This document shows positions 32,299-33,711 of a DNA stretch of 33,711 bases, piece by piece (position 1 is the stretch's first letter; every line of letters starts with the position of its first letter). The DNA is from SIG565 sp045647785 (GTDB taxonomy: Bacteria; Bacillota; Clostridia; Oscillospirales; Acutalibacteraceae), in assembly GCA_045647785.1 (NCBI GenBank), contig JAZRMU010000067.1:1-33711 (forward strand). The letters are read 5' to 3'. A program made the position numbers and the translations under genes. The notes below the pieces were generated by a model. The model had not been told where the DNA came from. It saw nothing but the letters and a program-made list of their open reading frames with translations, and ran no database searches.

Positions 32299-32934
32299 TT
32301 GGGCAAAATAATTCTTTTCGACCTTGACGGCACGCTCACCGACTCATCCGAAGGTATAATTAAGTGCTGCCGCTACGCTATGGAAAATTATAATACTTCT
32401 CTTACCGACGAGCAATTAAGCACTTTTATCGGTCAGCCGCTACGGCTTGTTTTTGCCGAGAACGGTGTGCCCGAAAGCGAGGTTGAAGCCACGCTTGCCA
32501 AATATAGGGAAAGATATTGCACTATCGGCAAATACGAAAACCGCCCTTATGATGGCATTGACGCGATGTTAGGAAGGCTTGCAGCCGCGGGACATCGCCT
32601 ATTCGTTGCCACCTCGAAGCCCGAAGCATTATCGGTTGATATTATTGAGCATTTCGACCTTCGCAAATATTTTGAGGATGTCTGCGGTGCCACCTTTGAT
32701 AAAAGCCGCGACAGCAAGGAGCGTGTAATAGAGTATCTGCTCAATAAGCACAATCTTTCGGGAGAAATAATTATGGTTGGTGATACCATTTTTGATGTTG
32801 AGGGCGCTGCTAGCCTTAACATCCCAACAATTGGAGTTAGCTGGGGCTTTGGCAAGCGTGAAAAGCTGCTTGAAGCCGGCGCCATAGCTGTGGTAGATAA
32901 TATGAATGAGCTGTTTCAAATACTTAATAGATAA
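32299..32934 (+). CDS. HAD-superfamily phosphatase, phosphoglycolate phosphatase-like
   Basis: 211-residue cytoplasmic enzyme. Motif I FDLDGTLTDSSEG (Asp8 and Asp10), a four-helix cap at about 20-85 (FIGQPLRLVF), motif II VATSKPEA near 102, and motif IV MVGDTIFDVEGAASLNIPTI near 155-174. The arrangement fits Gph/PpaX-type phosphatases, which act on phosphoglycolate, pyrophosphate or other small phosphate esters; the sequence does not decide between them. The start is TTG at 32299 with GAGGTG seven bases upstream. It is a single gene, divergent from ung, ending in a strong terminator. Confidence 0.9.
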   Translation: MGKIILFDLDGTLTDSSEGIIKCCRYAMENYNTSLTDEQLSTFIGQPLRLVFAENGVPESEVEATLAKYRERYCTIGKYENRPYDGIDAMLGRLAAAGHRLFVATSKPEALSVDIIEHFDLRKYFEDVCGATFDKSRDSKERVIEYLLNKHNLSGEIIMVGDTIFDVEGAASLNIPTIGVSWGFGKREKLLEAGAIAVVDNMNELFQILNR

Positions 32935-32937
32935 ATT

Positions 32938-32962
32938 AAAAATCCCGCTAGGCGGGATTTTT
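32938..32962 (+). terminator. Intrinsic terminator after the HAD phosphatase gene
   Basis: Arms AAAAATCCCGC (32938-32948) and GCGGGATTTTT (32952-32962), three-base loop, further T run. Confidence 0.93.
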
Positions 32963-32966
32963 CTTT

Positions 32967-33119
32967 TTAATATACTTTTTCTGCAAAAAATAAATATCGG
33001 CTATCGCCCTCGATATTCAGCACCTCTACCGTCTCCCCGGGTGATTCGTTTGGCATCATAACCAAAGACTCGGAAACCGCCGAAAAAGCGAAAGCAAGGT
33101 TAAAGCACCATCTTATAGC
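32967..33119 (-). pseudogene. Remnant of an unrecognised gene (3' end only)
   Basis: The minus strand reads 50 sense codons and a stop that look like the end of a real protein: RWCFNLAFAFSAVSES, then LVMMPNESPGETVEVLNIEG, then DSRYLFFAEKVY. The composition and codon use are coding-like, but the frame is closed by a stop at 33122-33124, and no start codon with a ribosome binding site is found (the only ATGs, in MMPNESP, lack one). It lies just downstream of the XRE regulator gene and in the same frame. The best explanation is a decayed gene whose 5' part has been lost, perhaps in a rearrangement. I do not recognise the family. Confidence 0.5.
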
Positions 33120-33134
33120 TTATAGAAATTCAAT

Positions 33135-33710
33135 TTACTTGTACAAAAGATTACCACAATCGGTAAAAACCATATCTCCTATGGTAAATTTATCTCCTGT
33201 TCTGGAATTGCGAAAATCCGCTGTTCGACGGCTTTCCATATATCCTTCTTTATAATTGACCGCTACAAAAAACTGTCGATTTTCTTCGTTAACAAGGTAA
33301 TACTCTGTGCCGAGTAATTTTAAGCTGTTAATAATATCGGTAATCCCAATAAAAGGTGTCGTCAAGAAAATAAATGTATCCACCGCTTTATCTACCTTGT
33401 CTCGTTTCTTTTGCGGCATCAGCGTTCTTATTTCTGCATCAGGATACTTTTCAAGCATCAGCTTATCCGTTAATTTTTTCTTGATAACTGCTTTTCCGTA
33501 TTTTGATAGGTCTATCGTTTCACGAATAACATTAATGTCAATCTCGCAGCCATCGTCTAAAAGATAATCTACACTTACATTCAAAAGTTGTGCGAGTAAT
33601 TTTAGGTTTGAAACATCAGGTATGCCCTTATCAGCCTCCCATTTTGTAATTGCTTGACGAGATATCATCATCTTACTTGCAAGCTCCTCTTGGGTAAGCC
33701 CATTTTCCAT
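33135..33710 (-). CDS. XRE-family transcriptional regulator (N-terminus beyond window)
   Basis: At least 191 residues. The HTH comes first: GLTQEELASKMMISRQAITK then WEADKGIPDVSNLKLLAQLL and VDYLLDD. Compared with other family members, about 8-12 residues ahead of ENGLTQEEL are missing, so the ATG at 33710 may be an internal Met and the gene probably starts outside the window. The remaining 120 residues hold no known motif to me: a Lys-rich helical part (YGKAVIKKKLTDKLMLEKYP) and a beta-rich end (TEYYLVNEENRQFFVAVNY). Proteins of this shape usually regulate a neighbouring gene, which here would be either off the window or the decayed gene downstream. Confidence 0.8.
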   Translation of the reverse strand: MENGLTQEELASKMMISRQAITKWEADKGIPDVSNLKLLAQLLNVSVDYLLDDGCEIDINVIRETIDLSKYGKAVIKKKLTDKLMLEKYPDAEIRTLMPQKKRDKVDKAVDTFIFLTTPFIGITDIINSLKLLGTEYYLVNEENRQFFVAVNYKEGYMESRRTADFRNSRTGDKFTIGDMVFTDCGNLLYK

Positions 33711-33711
33711 T

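Noticed and set aside
1..33711. CRISPR arrays, tRNA or rRNA genes, transposons, prophage genes
   Set aside because: No regularly spaced direct repeats, no cloverleaf-type sequence recognised, and no transposase, integrase or phage structural gene seen on either strand.

Overview
The window reads as a piece of chromosome from an anaerobic, fermentative, Gram-positive bacterium of the Clostridia, most likely the Oscillospirales/Ruminococcaceae side. The evidence is a phenylalanine T-box leader, strong AGGAGG-type ribosome binding sites, consensus housekeeping promoters (several with TGGTATAAT extended -10 boxes), an NAD-dependent DNA ligase, a pyruvate formate-lyase locus with a possible clostridial Rex site, and a complete Rnf complex operon. 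Assignment to a genus or species is not possible from the sequence alone. I saw no tRNA, rRNA, CRISPR array, phage or insertion sequence, and composition looks even throughout.

Layout. 1-2049 (minus): T-box leader, pheS and the 5' part of pheT. 2088-5285 (minus): a PASTA protein with a degenerate kinase domain, followed by an NSS-family sodium symporter. 5309-6013 (minus): a metallophosphoesterase, divergent from 6087-7412 (plus), a D,D-carboxypeptidase. 7530-9886 (minus): a polyprenyl-phosphate sugar transferase coupled to a sugar nucleotidyltransferase, divergent from an orphan gene (9898-10566). 10619-12598 (minus): ligA. 12745-16079 (plus): an ABC ATPase/permease fusion and a PAP2-family membrane phosphatase. 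16142-19338 (plus): the pyruvate formate-lyase locus. 19561-21874 (plus): a surface protein with Cys-rich repeats and a HAD hydrolase. 22033-23676 (plus): a phosphoglucosamine mutase with an HTH domain fused in front. 23811-28866 (plus): rnfCDGEAB. 28916-31498: a sodium:solute symporter and a divergent LysR regulator. 31527-32934: ung and a divergent HAD phosphatase. 32967-33711 (minus): a gene remnant and the 3' part of an XRE regulator gene.

How the genes fit together. PFL yields formate and acetyl-CoA, and Rnf couples reduced ferredoxin and NAD to ion pumping, which the sodium-dependent transporters at 2088 and 28916 could use. Cell-envelope functions recur: carboxypeptidase, polysaccharide initiation, PASTA protein, GlmM and surface repeat protein.

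Most notable: (1) pyruvate formate-lyase is split into a catalytic protein lacking the glycyl-radical domain and a separate 80-residue glycyl-radical protein, each with its own start and ribosome binding site, followed by the activase. (2) GlmM carries an N-terminal Cro/CI-type DNA-binding domain, and a palindrome sits at the predicted transcription start, suggesting a self-regulating enzyme. (3) The PASTA kinase homologue has lost all the usual catalytic signatures. (4) A Rex-like palindrome lies just upstream of the pfl promoter.
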